A stretch of 64,000 bases of DNA from Wuchereria bancrofti (GCA_005281725.1 SSBO01000016.1:138768-202767), one strand, 5' to 3'. Positions 35,306 through 49,600 are shown, counted from the first letter of the stretch. Notes: generated from the letters alone by a model not told the origin. Translations and numbers: made by a program.

Positions 35306-38300
35306 ATGACGGTATTTACAAAAGTTAAAAAGGTACCCGAAGTGAAAAAAGTATTGAGGTCAAAAGAATCTGCAACAGTTTGTGTTGATTCAACCGTTTA
35401 TCAGCGTGATGAAACCGGAACATTGGCTCGAATACGGCAGTATAAAAAATTTACAAGTTTATGTATGATATTTTTAATACTTTGGTTACTAGTAGCTTCA
35501 TTTATGGCTGGCACATTTTTCTATCGTCAATTTAATCGTCGTCCAACATATTACGGATGGTGCGGGACAAGTTTCATTCAGCGTGGACGAAATGAACATA
35601 TGGAAGAAAGTGTGGAAATTAATCCTGATGAAGTAAGAGTGTTGATTATATGCATTTAGAAGGCAAACTATTTCAGTAATTTTTGCTAGATAAACTATTT
35701 CTTAGCTCTAAGCATACTTTTTACATTTTCAGAATACAAAAAAAGTTTAATTCATTACATTATTTCTATGTTATTTCCCATTGAATCTAATTTTTTTTTC
35801 TTGCATTATTTTTAAATTGCAACGACAAAAATTTTAATTTTTATAAAAGATTTTTCAAAAATTTCAAAATTAAAATCTCTTGTACGATGAACTAATTTTA
35901 GCTAAAGTCTTGTAACATCTAAAAATTTGTTGACTACTTCAGGAAAGAATCTTTCGTTTTTATAACTCATTGAAATTTTACTTTAACATCAGCAACAAAA
36001 ATCAGTGATCATCGAATTGTTTAAAAAGTTTTATCTTCATTTAATTCTATTCATCCTTGTTACAATGATTCCATAATTGATTTATCTAAATTATCATTCT
36101 TTAACTATCAGAATTATTCTTTATCCTTCTTTTTATATATATATATATACATTTTTTTGACAAATAATTACCTTTCAAACAACTGCCATATTGCAGAAAT
36201 GATAGATAGGAAAATACGTTTGGATGCATTTTAAATTAAATTTTCTTGCTCGTTACTTTTTATTATGTAAAATAGCTAATTTTATCATTTTTTTGAAGTC
36301 TTTTATTTCCTTTCCCTTCCTTTTCTCTCCCTTTTCTTTTTCTTTTTTTTTTCTTTTTTTGCTTTTTTCCGATTTTACTCATCAATTTTAGTGATTGCAT
36401 GAAGGGACAAAACGTTATTGAAGAAAAATGAAAAAAAAAAACTTTTCTTTCATTTCTAGAAATAATTTGAAGCATAGAAGTGAATAAAGTTATTTATTTA
36501 GNTCCTTTTCTCTCCCTTTTCTTTTTCTTTTTTTTTTTTCTTTTTTTGCTTTTTTCCGATTTTACTCATCAATTTTAGTGATTGCATGAAGGGACAAAAC
36601 GTTATTGAAGAAAAATGAAAAAAAAAAACTTTTCTTTCATTTCTAGAAATAATTTGAAGCATAGAAGTGAATAAAGTTATTTATTTAGAGAAATAATTTA
36701 AAAAGATAAGAATTGCAAAAAATAATTTGAAAATCAAAAAAAGAAAATTTCATTTAACAAAATAATTTGAATGACGAAAAAAATGTTTACTGTGTATAAT
36801 TGACAACAAAGAGATATTTCCACATGATTCAAATATGCCGGGAATACATCAGTATTTCTAATAATTGAGCTTTTTATTTTTAGAAATAATTTGAAATATG
36901 AAAATGAACAAACTTTTCAATTTATCGAACAAAGTAATTCGGAAAGATAAAAATAAATAATTTTTCAGCGAAGATAATTGTGCCAAAACGATTTGAATAT
37001 CATTCATTCATGAAGATAAATTTAACTGTCTTGATAAACCAAAAATTGTTTAAAAAAAATAGTCTTGATAAACTAGGAACAAATACTTTTTTAATCGAAT
37101 AATAATCAAAGGTATTTTTGTCGGAAATACTAATTACTTTTCCGGAATAGGTTTCCTAATTATATTTTGCAGTACTATGAAAGGATTAGTGTGCCACGAT
37201 TTGGATCAAATCGTCCAGCAGTGTTTGTGCATGACTTTAGAAAGGTTATTCATTGTTCTAATTGCTATAAATTATAGAAAAAAGTCGCGATTTTTTCTTT
37301 AACTAAAAAAATTATTTCAGCACAAATAAAAGTGCATGAAAAGTGCAAAAAGTTAAATTGTACGAAATTCCAAAAAACTTTTCAAGTCATACAAAAAAAT
37401 TATTTTTCACCAATGATTAAGTTATCAAAATTAATCAATCAAATTATTTCATTAAAATTAGAAATATAGGAGTGAATTTTACGTGGATTATGTTTTATTT
37501 TGTTAAAAATAGTTCGAGTAATTGTCAATCTCAACAAATTGTTACAAATATTTGCATATAATTTTTTTACTTGATATGATTTGTATTCTTTTATTACTAT
37601 TTTTATACTATTATTATTATTATATTAATATTATCATTGTTATAGTGTTATTAATTATATTTGCAAAGCACAACATGAAGACAATCATGCAAAAAATAAA
37701 TTATTTTAGTCAATATATTTTTGCAGTTCAAGTTTGACTTCATATTTTTGATGCCTGTGATGTAAGCTTTAAAAAAATTCTCTTCTATTCAAATGAAAAC
37801 GTAAAATAATTTTGATAGAAATTCTGAATGTTTTTTTGTTCTACGAAGAAAATGCAAAAATTGAGTGTTTCTTGTTTCTTTTTTTAAAATATTTTTTCTT
37901 CTATAATTACTACACTTTTTTTTAGAATTTGACAGCAATCGTGGACTTATTATCAAATCGTTGTTTTATCAAGGAATTGGATCGAACAGTTGTTGCACCA
38001 CCAACTAGTCTCATTGATTTTATCGAAAAAATGGAGGTTTTTCATTTTTATTGCAAGGATTAGTAGGAAAAAAATTTTGCTAAATAAAAGCTATGAATTA
38101 GTGCAAAAGAAAATCTATTAGGATAATAGCTTAGGAATAGGAATAGTTACTTTGCTTGAATGTCTTTTTTGAGCTAAAAATTTTAAAGATAAATTGAAAT
38201 GTAAGCATAAGATAATTCCCAAATGAAATAAAGTGATAGATTTAATTTTTTACCAGCCAGTGTTAAATATAACTTGTTATATTTTTCTTTTCTTTTAGCA

Positions 38301-39298
38301 ATAAAAATGAATTTTATTGTTACAAGAAGTTCTGGAATATTTTACAATCTATTGTAATTAATGATGAGATAAATGATTCATTAATCGATGACAATTGTTG
38401 AAAGATTTCATGNAGATTTAATTTTTTACCAGCCAGTGTTAAATATAACTTGTTATATTTTTCTTTTCTTTTAGCAATAAAAATGAATTTTATTGTTACA
38501 AGAAGTTCTGGAATATTTTACAATCTATTGTAATTAATGATGAGATAAATGATTCATTAATCGATGACAATTGTTGAAAGATTTCATGAAGCTCTATTTT
38601 TTCTTTTAATATAATTTTTTTTTTCAATATTTCCAATGAGAGCATATTATTTTATACTTCAAATTTTTGATTACAGAAGGGACATTATAAGAATCCAGCA
38701 GTTATTAGGCGAACTTATCGAATAACCGGTCGTATTACTAATGGTGATATTGAAAATTTGCAATCACCGATGATCAGTCATCACTGTCAACATCGAACTG
38801 TTTTTGAACTTAACGAAGCCTCCAGATCTATGGAACGAGAACAATGGCACAGATATAAACGAGGTTAGACGTTGCTTAAGATTGATTAGCTGATATTTTG
38901 AACAGAGGAAAGTCGAAAATGCATAGTCAGTTATTAAAAGAAGTTTGTACTTCGAATTTGTTCTAAAAATTCTTCATGAACGATAAAGTATTAGCATAAA
39001 ATTGAAATGACTGGAAATTTCTAAATTTAATCAATATTCATGCTAATCCTTTTTTTCGCATTGCTTGAAATATCTCAAAATTCCAAAACATTCATTTTAA
39101 AACTTTCGATAAGCCTATGATATTACTGATGATGTGTAAGTAATTTGTTTCTATCTTTTTTTAGTTTCATTATTTTTTTCTCATCTTATTCAAAAAAACT
39201 AATTCAAGTAAATTTAACTTCTAGAAGTGTTTGAATCACTACAATTTGCCGTTCTCAGTGGTCAAGCAGTCGAAATGGATAAAATTATAATTAAGTGA
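35306..39298 (+). CDS. ITM2: ITM2/BRI-family type II membrane protein with BRICHOS domain, 256 aa
   Basis: Five exons with matching phases: 35306-35632, 37173-37244, 37926-38036, 38677-38863 and 39225-39298. The ATG lies five bases after a TTTTAG acceptor. The order is a basic cytosolic N-terminus (1-49), one transmembrane helix (about 50-73, CMIFLILWLLVASFMAG), a short linker, then a BRICHOS domain with VHDF (about 127-130), the conserved Asp and first Cys in VDLLSNRCF (about 139-147) and the second Cys in SHHCQHRTVF. A furin-type site RYKR (229-232) precedes a 24-residue C-terminal peptide (233-256). Human ITM2B is 266 aa and is cut by furin to release a 23-residue peptide, so the architecture is fully conserved. 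BRICHOS domains chaperone their own C-terminal segment. N joins at 36502 and 38413 lie in introns and do not disturb the coding exons. Confidence 0.9.
36318..36688. repeat. False duplication at N 36502 (ITM2 intron 1)
   Basis: 36318-36501 recurs as 36503-36688. The copies differ by two bases in a T-run. Confidence 0.9.
38238..38588. repeat. False duplication at N 38413 (ITM2 intron 3)
   Basis: 38238-38412 (175 bases) recurs as 38414-38588 directly after the N. Confidence 0.95.
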
Positions 39299-41421
39299 AA
39301 GGAATCTACTATGTGTCTGAATCTGCTCTGAAAAATGATCGAAAATCAAGACATTTGATTCGTTAAACCTTGTTGTACATTCTTATTTTATTTCTCGAGC
39401 TTCTTCTAACTTTAAAAAGAAGATGGATCAAAGATTGTGATCCTAATGCACATATTAGATTTGGTAGCAATAACATTAGTTATTGAATTGAGTGATATTT
39501 GTTCTGGTAGTTATTTTACAATATTACAAGCTTTGAATCATAGCATGAATAATTTTGATATAAAAATAAATTTTAACCGAGGTGAGTGAAATTACGAAAA
39601 TTTAAAAAGAAAATTATGTTTGATTTGTAATTTAAAATAAGTTTTGAAGAGAAATGCAGGAAAATGAATTTTCTCACTGAATGTTCACATTTTTATGAAA
39701 CATAATTGATCTATGATTTATTTATGTCAAAATATTTAATTTATTTTTTGAGTTATTTATCTAAATTTTACGTATATGTTAGTAGTTAATAGTAAATTAT
39801 ACAACAGAAGAAGTTGTTTCAACAGAATTATCAAAAAAAAACCTCAAACTTCCTATTGCTTCATGCAATCGAATGATAATGATAAAGGTCAATTTAATTG
39901 ATAAATAATGACGAAAGAAACTAATTATCTTTTAAATTCTAGCTTACAAGTTTTGCTGTACGGACTTATATTATCTGTGGATAATATTTGAAATGTTTTG
40001 TGCTTCTCAGTCCATTTGGTAAACATACAAATGATTCATAACAAGAATTTAACAGTCAATTCACTTCTATAATCTAACATTGTGAATTAATCATTATAAC
40101 AAAGTTTATGTGATGCAAGTTACTACTTCTGATTTAGCAGTAAATAGATCAAGTAACTGACTCGTTAGCAAATTATTTATTGGTGGGGAAGATGAAACAT
40201 TTATTTCATAGGAAATAATGAAATTGAAATTATATTTTCAGATTGCAGGAAGCGCTTTATTTAAATGCAATTTGGTAAAGAAATTCTTCTGTTTAAGTGA
40301 ACCCTTCTAGGTTTCTGTATAAAAAAACAGTGCGAAGCATATTCGGTCACATTATAAAATTAATTAGACCATATTATAAAGTAATTAATACTACAAATTT
40401 AACTTTTAATTTATATTTAGTGTTTTTCACGCATTTAATTATGTGCTGCATGTTCAAGTTCCAAGTCAAGATGATGATGTCTATATCACATTTAGATTAA
40501 ATAAGATAAATATAATGAATTTTTCTAATGGATGCTTGTAAAGTTCCACAATATTCGCCTGTTGTTTCATTCATCTTCTTAATATCAACGTAACCACTGG
40601 AATTAATTCAGTAATTGTCCGAATTGATTCATTTAACTAAAAAACGAATTTAAATTCATGGCATCAGATATAGCACCACTCTTCTTTTAAACGCTCTATC
40701 TATTTTTCACAACTGCTCGACTTTATGACTCTTTCCATCTCGAATTACATTAATTCTCGATGCAGAAAGGAAGCAGAATAGTTGCAAGCATAGTTCCAGT
40801 CAAAATTTTCATTTGCTTTGAGGCTATTAATTATTCTGCAGCATAGTTTTCCCTATTAATGTTTATTTTCCCTTTTTTGGCGTGTTACTTTATTCGATTC
40901 AAAATAAATGCCTGAGTAATAAGTACTGGTTCTTGTTTTGAATTGCCTTTTTATGTTTCAAGATGTTTTGGATTCTACAGCTATATATTTCTGGCGGCTT
41001 GATTTTACAAACATTATTTGCAAGTTCTTCTAATCTATTCAGTTTAGTTCTTACTAGGGCATAACTAGAAAGGCACATCGAAATGTTTAAATTGAAATGC
41101 TAACAAGAACAGAACTTCGTTAGTTCATTTCTTAAGCAACAAGTGCTAACAAATATTTTCGATTTCAGGTTTGAAACACTGATTATGTCTCATGCAGTGA
41201 TTTCGGGAAAGCTATAAAATGCACAAAACATCATAGTAAACTTTTGCCTTAATCTAATTGTTTGTATCCATTTCACTACATAATAACAGATTAGAGCAAT
41301 TTTCAATGCTAATTTGTTTGTTCAGAAATTATATGATCATTTCATTTCAATTAATCACCGAAACAAACAAGTAGTTCCGACATTTGACACACCCTCAAAG
41401 AATTTTGCTGTCTTTTTCAGT
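39299..41421. other. ITM2 3' flank and spacer
   Basis: No supported coding exon. The frame at 40297-40500 has neither a splice context nor a domain. Confidence 0.45.
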
Positions 41422-42086
41422 ATGTGCTTATACTTACGTCGGAATATGTGTCCCATTTTTCTTCTCTTTACTTTAATTTGCGCTTTTCCGTCGAATCTTT
41501 GGGTAAGTAATGAATGATTTTGCTCGGGTAAATTTAATATACATTGTAACAACACGAACAAAATACGGTAAATGAATTTCGAACGATTATCAGCTGTACT
41601 AGCTGTAAAACTATTCCAATCTCGTGTTGCCAAATTGTATCTTTATCTAGTCTCTTAGGTTAATCCATTTCTGAACTTCATCAAAACATATTAGTATAAA
41701 TTTTACAGGGGGAGAATATCATGCAAGGTTCAAATGAAAATCACGTTGGAAATATAACAGTTGCAATGCTAGATGATAGCCAGTTGTCACCGCTTGATGC
41801 AATATTACGTACCAACAAAGTGAATTTAATTGCTCTTGAAACATTTGGAGAATTAAATCAGTTTTGGGGTAATGTAATTCGACTGTTGCTACCGGTATCT
41901 GAACAAATTGAACATGGATTGTTATCATTCATACGTAAAATTTTCCCTCAAATATTCGGTGATTTGAATCCCTCGGATATCGCAATAGATAAAGTGACTC
42001 GCCCACCAGACCAATCAAATTTGTTGATTAAAGAATTGATTGATGCTTTCATGTTGAGTTTAGCCAAAGCAAATTTTACACTTTGA
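41422..42086 (+). CDS. Small secreted orphan protein, 152 aa, two exons
   Basis: Exon 1 is 41422-41502, exon 2 is 41709-42086, phase 0, GTAAGT..TTTTACAG. The start follows a TCTTTTTCAG acceptor by one base, as expected for trans-splicing. Residues 1-24 read as a signal peptide: a short basic N-terminus, then MCPIFLLFTLICAFPS. The mature part is mostly helical by composition, with aliphatic blocks such as LLLPVSEQIEHGLLSFIRKI, N-glycosylation sites at NIT and NFT, and no cysteine after the leader. I do not recognise the family; a lineage-specific secreted protein is the best description. The base composition of exon 2 is clearly less AT-rich than its flanks, which supports coding. Confidence 0.75.
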
Positions 42087-44052
42087 TTCAGTACACCCCT
42101 TGATCAACTTTTTTTCAGTTACTTTTCCTAAATTAAAGTGACCATGCTTTATTAGTTTTGCCATTCCTAACTAACTATTCATAAAATTCATTTGAAATTA
42201 GAATTCCGACTTTAATTAGGTGTTTTCTTTCTCTAGTGTCATAGTAATTAATAAAATAATGTTGGGTAAATATTGTTAATCAAACTATTCATCCTTCTAA
42301 TTTTACGTATTGAAAAGTTTGTTCTTGAAATATTTATTCGGTAATTGAAATAAATATTTACCAATATACTGTTATTTCAAATCCAGCACAGCTTGAAAAA
42401 TACTTCAACCAATTCAAATTGAGCACAATCTGAAAAATATATATTTCAACCAGCGTAATCTGAGAAGTGGAAAGTACTGTAGAGCAAGAATGTTTTATTA
42501 TTCCATGCTAAAAACAAGCACTGTTGAAGTTTTATTTAGAAATATTTGTAAAGACACGACAAATTTATCTGCGCTGAAAATTATCAAAGCTTTTCCGAAT
42601 AAATGCTTCGTGATAATATGTGTTGTAAAAGATAAGTTTCAATTTTATCAATATTTATTTTAAAAAAAGCATTCCTCATATGTGCAAAATCAAATTTGTA
42701 TTGATGAGAAGCGCGATTTTTTGAATTGAGGAGAAGGTGACAAATATGGAACAGCGGTGGAAGTAATAACTGGTTGTATTCCTTGGTTTTGTCTGCTGGA
42801 TGCTGTTCGTCTTTTATGGCTATCATTGTCCTACTAATTTGTTGATTGATCTTTAAAGGATTTTTTTTTGTTGACAAAAGATTTTTTGGGGAGAGAGATA
42901 TCTAAGTGTGTAAGGTTTCGTTTTAATTGGGTGTTTTTTTTTTTGCAATTTTTGTTTTTGCATTGATCAATTTTCCATTTAAAGTAAAGGCAAATGGATG
43001 AGTTTTGAAATATAAGACTTAAGACTTTGAGAGTTTTGAGATATTATATATATAATGTTTAATTGATTTCTAAACAGATTTACAGTGAAAGTTATTGTTA
43101 TTAAATATCGTATTATGAATGAATGTGACAATTAAAAGTTCATATTCAAATATGGTAGTTACTGCTTTATGTACTTTGTGAAAAAAGATGTACTTATATG
43201 GATTGAACTATATAAAGGATAATTTAGTAATGATGGTTACTTTTTAGCACGAAGATGTATCAGATGATGATGCGTTGTGAGAAAGTTGAGTCTTAATAGC
43301 ATTGAAAGTAGTTATGTGCTTGTAGTTTACAGCGAGGTGTACAAAGCTTGGCTTTCTCTTTGTCTAGAGTAATTGTTTGCATCTAATCCAAAATGATCAC
43401 AAAATTACCATAATTTGTACACCAAACCGTTTTTTTTTTTTTTTTTTCATTATGAGGTATCTACGCCAGACAGTTTGAAACAGTAAAGAGATAGCACATT
43501 AACAACAAATTAGTTTCTCCAAAATTTTCTATCATTAATTTCACTTAAGCTCATTGATCCAGTTTCTTTCCTTGCTGCAACCATAACCTCTAGCTGTACC
43601 TGCAGTAACTGACCTCTAGTTGCTATTTATGGCTGCACAGAAAGCAGCGGTGTACAACAAATTCATGCCTTCAATTAGGGTGAGTGTTGCTCACTAAACG
43701 AAACCGCCTCAAATTCGATCCTCTGATGAGAGAAGAAGACTTATTTATAACGCCTTTTCATTCCAGTGATAGACTGATGATTTTTATGAGATAAAATTTA
43801 AAAGTTAAAATAGAAAATCGAAGTGACTGCAAAAGGTAAAATCTTTGTAAAGTCAATCTCATACATTTCAAGTCAATGAAATTCAGACAAGGAGGGATGC
43901 AAAAACGACGAAGCTTTGAGCCTTTGAAAAAGGAAAAACAGCAGAGAAGGTGGAACAACGAAAGTTCGAAAAAAAAAAAATAGAAAAGATTAAGAAATGG
44001 GATTTTTGCACTTTTTATGGTTTGTGTATACTTTTTTTCGGGATAAACTTAC
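42087..44052. other. Spacer, mostly non-coding
   Basis: The 97-codon minus-strand frame at 42584-42877 is stop-free but has no recognised domain. The stretch around 43550-43700 is less AT-rich with no identifiable content. Confidence 0.4.
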
Positions 44053-44177
44053 TGATGGGTCTTTACTGTTGTATAATGTAATTGAATTTAACGCTTTGGG
44101 CTCATCAAGCTTAAGTAAACCAGCATTTCTTTTATCATTAACCCTTTCGGTTTTGATCATATATACTGTAATAGCCA
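44053..44177 (-). pseudogene. Orphan exon resembling enoyl-CoA hydratase/isomerase family N-terminus
   Basis: A minus-strand segment of 125 nt is bounded by a good acceptor (TTTTTACAG, after 44177) and a consensus donor (GTAAGT, before 44053), stop-free in one frame. The peptide contains NAGLLKLDEPKALNSITL, close to the family pattern xxGxxxLNRPKALNALxL, as in 3-hydroxyisobutyryl-CoA hydrolase. No partner exons with CoA-binding or catalytic motifs were found within several kilobases on either side. It may be a stranded exon of a lost gene, part of a gene with long introns, or coincidence. Confidence 0.3.
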
Positions 44178-46681
44178 CTGTAAAAATGAAGTTATGAAAC
44201 ACAAACGAAGCAAGTGTGGAACAAGTGTAGGAATTGGAATGATATTACATTATATAAGTTGCAGTTGATAAGGCAAAAATTTTATACTTATCAAATTACA
44301 TCGCTGGGATTTTCAGACACCTGATATTCTGTTTTACCGAACTTACACTTCAACAGTTAGTGACATATTTCAATAAGCTCCAAAAGTTTGCTTTAAAAAT
44401 TTTTCGTCGTAAATTTAGGAATCCAAATGAGATTTGCAGGTGTTGCTTTAAAGAATAGAAGACAAACATTTGCACAGAAATAGCTAATTGCAAACAACAG
44501 TTGATCAAGGTTAAGTGATTGCTCATAGACCTTCATGTGTGGCCAACATGATCACAACTGCACATTTCTGTGAGTTAAGCATTTGCGCATTATTGACGAC
44601 AACAAATGTACATTCATGCAGCCTGAAGCATACCAGTGGTCCTCGAGCCATCTTAAGCAACGAAAAGTTTTGAAACCTTCCAAAATACGCTCCCTACTAG
44701 TTTTTCCTGTTGACATCCACCATTTTCAATGTAATAATTTACATGATCATGCATAAATATCCAACTGTCATCTTCCATGTTATAAAAATGCGCGCTCGAA
44801 TGAACTAATGATACAGAAATGTCGTTCTCTAACCGGTTCAGGTTACATAAATATTCCATGCAATTAGTAACAAAATGAATGCTCAAAATGAGCAAACATG
44901 ATCGATCACTGGTCTGCTAATAAGGCGGAAATAATCTCTACCATATTTCGAAGTGGAAAGACTCATAATTTCGTAACTGTTAATACCAATTAAGGTTTAA
45001 AAATGGTATGATTCTAATGTGGTAGTGATCTAGTTGATTTATAAACTGCTATTAATGCGTATATATCATTTATTATCAATAACCGATTGCGCTTGTAGAT
45101 GAGCGATTCATTCCAATTTATTATTTAAATTTTGTAGAAAATTTTTGCGTACGAATCTGCTCATTACTTCCAAAAATGATTGAGTAAATTTTCTTACATT
45201 GAAATGAATTAAAGTTTGCAATATTGATAATTGAATAAACTTAAAATTTTTGTAAAATGAAATGAAAGGCAAAGAAATCTTAATGTCGTTAATATTTTGA
45301 AAATTCTAATGTTTAAATGGATACTATTTGAGTAATGTACGCCGTGCTTATATTTAGTAAAACCATTTTTGCTTTATACATTTTTTGAACTTTTCCAAAG
45401 TTCCACCTGTACTACAGAAAACAATTTTAATTGATTTCCAGAATAATGTCCGAAGAGTATATTATTTTAATGGAAAGGGAAAATTATTAAAGAAAGATTA
45501 ATTAAGAAAAGGTTAATTTGTAAAAATGTCCAAAATTTAGTAAATTGTAAAATTATTTCTAAACTTATGAAGTGAAATCACTAATTTTGTATGATTCTAG
45601 AAGTCGTAGCTTTATGTATGATCGCATCAGCTACGTTTATGTTTTATTCTTCTTTTCCTTAATTTGTTTACTGTGGTCACATATATTAGAAATCAGAAAA
45701 ATACTGTAGCTGAATCGATATGAAGTACACATTTACGGTTTTTCAAGTGTACTTGAATTTCAATTCTGTGTTATGAAAAAAATTTTTAAATCCCCTTCAA
45801 TTACAAAATAATAATGGAATCTTGAATTTAGTTTTATGAGTTATTTTTATTCATGACAAGAAGAATGTAAAATACTTTTACAAATAATCCTCTGAGAATA
45901 CCATATCTCTGTTTTGCTAAACCCTTACTGATAACCAAAAAGACTAAGAGACTGTGATGACGCAGTCCATAACTTTAAAAGTAACAGAAATATCTGGACG
46001 CGCTCTGAATTTAATAAATTTAGATTTTATAATGATTGCTACATGAATCAAAATTCATTTAAGTATCCATTCGATTTGAAAAGGCAATTTGTGTTTCGGT
46101 AAAAGACGTTTAAAAGTTAATTTTCTCACAGCTAAAAAGTTAGGAAAATTGAAATCCTTTTTAAAGAAATTTTTTGAATGTGATAAAGTCACTGACAGAA
46201 TAAACATGAAACTGCGGAGAGTAATTTGGAAACTAGTGGTAGATGTGGGTACTTTCTCATGAATAAGAAAAAAATGAAACAATATACAAGCGTAATATAG
46301 TTATGTGACAGCTATGAAACAAAAAAAGTGATGTGACAATCGTATTGATCCATTCATCCATTCACCTAAAAAAAAGATGCCTGTTACACGAGGAGTGGTT
46401 TTTCTGGAATATTGCTTAGAATTGCGGAAATATATCTAATCACTTTACATTACTCATATGAAGAGGTAATAATAATTATGATGAGATGTTACAACAATCA
46501 AGTAACTGCTCAAAATTACTTTATAAGCGAATTTGGAAATATTTTTTGATGACAAATTTAGATATTTATACAAAATAGTCTTTATATTTATAAATTCATC
46601 TTCTTACACTGACTTTTATTTTACAAAAGTCAATCAAAATTATTGCATGGATCTCGAAACAATGTTATTTTTCAAAAAGCA
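44178..46681. other. Spacer, no supported gene
   Basis: A minus-strand frame at 44653-44895 (80 codons) is cysteine- and tryptophan-containing but has no splice context or domain I can name. Confidence 0.4.
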
Positions 46682-49600
46682 CAGATCAATTATTAAATAA
46701 TTGATTTTTTTATAAAATGATGCCGTCGATATATTTTCAGTTGAAATAACTGAAATAATATCTATTACATCTAGTACAGTAGATGCTTATTCAGGGGAAA
46801 ATTTGTTCATTGTTTTGTTCAATACTTCCCTCGAATACTGATCTAAGATGAGTTCGATTTTTCGAGATACATCTTCTTGAGATCAAATTCGAACTTGAAG
46901 AATTATTTTTACAGTGAACGAACATTCTATCTTGGTAAGCAAATGTACCATTTATGGGTTGCTAAGAAATTTTAAGAAATTTGTCAAAATAAGTCCGCAT
47001 ATGGTACGTAATAACCGATGAACTTTCACGACTCCAGCTATGGTAATTATTATTTAGTTTCATTTCCAATAACTTTTAATACTTTTTATTGTCATTTATT
47101 AAAATCTAGTTTTTTAAATACAACAAGCATTGTATTTGCCAAAATACTTCCAAAAGCTATCCCCAAAAGCAGGTTCTGATAAAGTACATAAAATAATCAT
47201 TCGATTTTCTGTAGTCGTTTAGATTAAATTCATTTTTATTTTCATATTTTCATATCAATCTAATTTTAAATTTATGAAGAACATGTATGTAATTTATTTA
47301 TTATTGAAAGATGAAAAGAAAAATTAATAGTCAATCAGAATAATCAATCAAAATTCATTTTGAACCATTTTTTTTTGAGAACCTGAGAAAATTTATCAAA
47401 ATTTTTTCTTATTTTCGACGCTTAATTTTCAATTTGTAGTTTAATTTTCACCGTTTTTTTAGTCAGTTACAATTTTTTTAGCATAGAAATCATGATTGTT
47501 AGTATTTTATCGAATTTGTCCATTTTGCTGTCACAGTTTGTCGTAAATCTCTTGATACATCTAGAGTTCTTGAAACTGTTTTAATTCATTTAGCGATAGT
47601 TGAGAACAAAATAGATGAAAAATGGACCTTGCATTGGTATAAGTTGAAACCAAATCTTTTTTCTCGATAGGTTAGATAATAAATCAGTTGCTAGTATTTC
47701 ATGATTTATGCAAATTACATTAATATTTTGAGCAATGGAACTGCATTGGATAGATGAGGTCATGGGGTCAATGTTTCCATTATTATTAGCAGCAATTACA
47801 TCGAACGAATAGAAAAAGTAGAAAATGAACAGATCAAAAAAAGAAATTAAGTAGGACAAAAGTTAAACTCGTCATATTGCCCTATGTTGCATTTATCAAT
47901 AATGTTTTTGTGTAACCAAACGATTTAATTTTTTATTCGTTGGTTTTTAACGATTGCAAAGATAAATGAGAAATGAAAGGTAATCAAATATGAATAGCAT
48001 TCTTAAATAAGTGAAAAAAAAAATTAATTTTAAGCTTGCCAAAATTAAATACAGCTTGTATTGGCTTATTTGAATTTTTTTTTTTTAATTATCGAGCAAG
48101 AGAGGAAATGACAAACTAGGAGTGACTGCAATTGGTGAGATAACTATATTTTGGTTGGTAATATTGAAACCAAAGAAAATACATTTGCTAGAAATTCTCT
48201 GCTTCATCATATCAGTTACTTGCCGATTAGTATGAAAAAATATTTNCAGATCAATTATTAAATAATTGATTTTTTTATAAAATGATGCCGTCGATATATT
48301 TTCAGTTGAAATAACTGAAATAATATCTATTACATCTAGTACAGTAGATGCTTATTCAGGGGAAAATTTGTTCATTGTTTTGTTCAATACTTCCCTCGAA
48401 TACTGATCTAAGATGAGTTCGATTTTTCGAGATACATCTTCTTGAGATCAAATTCGAACTTGAAGAATTATTTTTACAGTGAACGAACATTCTATCTTGG
48501 TAAGCAAATGTACCATTTATGGGTTGCTAAGAAATTTTAAGAAATTTGTCAAAATAAGTCCGCATATGGTACGTAATAACCGATGAACTTTCACGACTCC
48601 AGCTATGGTAATTATTATTTAGTTTCATTTCCAATAACTTTTAATACTTTTTATTGTCATTTATTAAAATCTAGTTTTTTAAATACAACAAGCATTGTAT
48701 TTGCCAAAATACTTCCAAAAGCTATCCCCAAAAGCAGGTTCTGATAAAGTACATAAAATAATCATTCGATTTTCTGTAGTCGTTTAGATTAAATTCATTT
48801 TTATTTTCATATTTTCATATCAATCTAATTTTAAATTTATGAAGAACATGTATGTAATTTATTTATTATTGAAAGATGAAAAGAAAAATTAATAGTCAAT
48901 CAGAATAATCAATCAAAATTCATTTTGAACCATTTTTTTTTGAGAACCTGAGAAAATTTATCAAAATTTTTTCTTATTTTCGACGCTTAATTTTCAATTT
49001 GTAGTTTAATTTTCACCGTTTTTTTAGTCAGTTACAATTTTTTTAGCATAGAAATCATGATTGTTAGTATTTTATCGAATTTGTCCATTTTGCTGTCACA
49101 GTTTGTCGTAAATCTCTTGATACATCTAGAGTTCTTGAAACTGTTTTAATTCATTTAGCGATAGTTGAGAACAAAATAGATGAAAAATGGACCTTGCATT
49201 GGTATAAGTTGAAACCAAATCTTTTTTCTCGATAGGTTAGATAATAAATCAGTTGCTAGTATTTCATGATTTATGCAAATTACATTAATATTTTGAGCAA
49301 TGGAACTGCATTGGATAGATGAGGTCATGGGGTCAATGTTTCCATTATTATTAGCAGCAATTACATCGAACGAATAGAAAAAGTAGAAAATGAACAGATC
49401 AAAAAAAGAAATTAAGTAGGACAAAAGTTAAACTCGTCATATTGCCCTATGTTGCATTTATCAATAATGTTTTTGTGTAACCAAACGATTTAATTTTTTA
49501 TTCGTTGGTTTTTAACGATTGCAAAGATAAATGAGAAATGAAAGGTAATCAAATATGAATAGCATTCTTAAATAAGTGAAAAAAAAAATTAATTTTAAGC

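Noticed and set aside
47590..49424. Duplicated 89-codon minus-strand frame as a gene family
   Set aside because: The two copies are the same locus repeated by the N join at 48246; nothing else supports coding.
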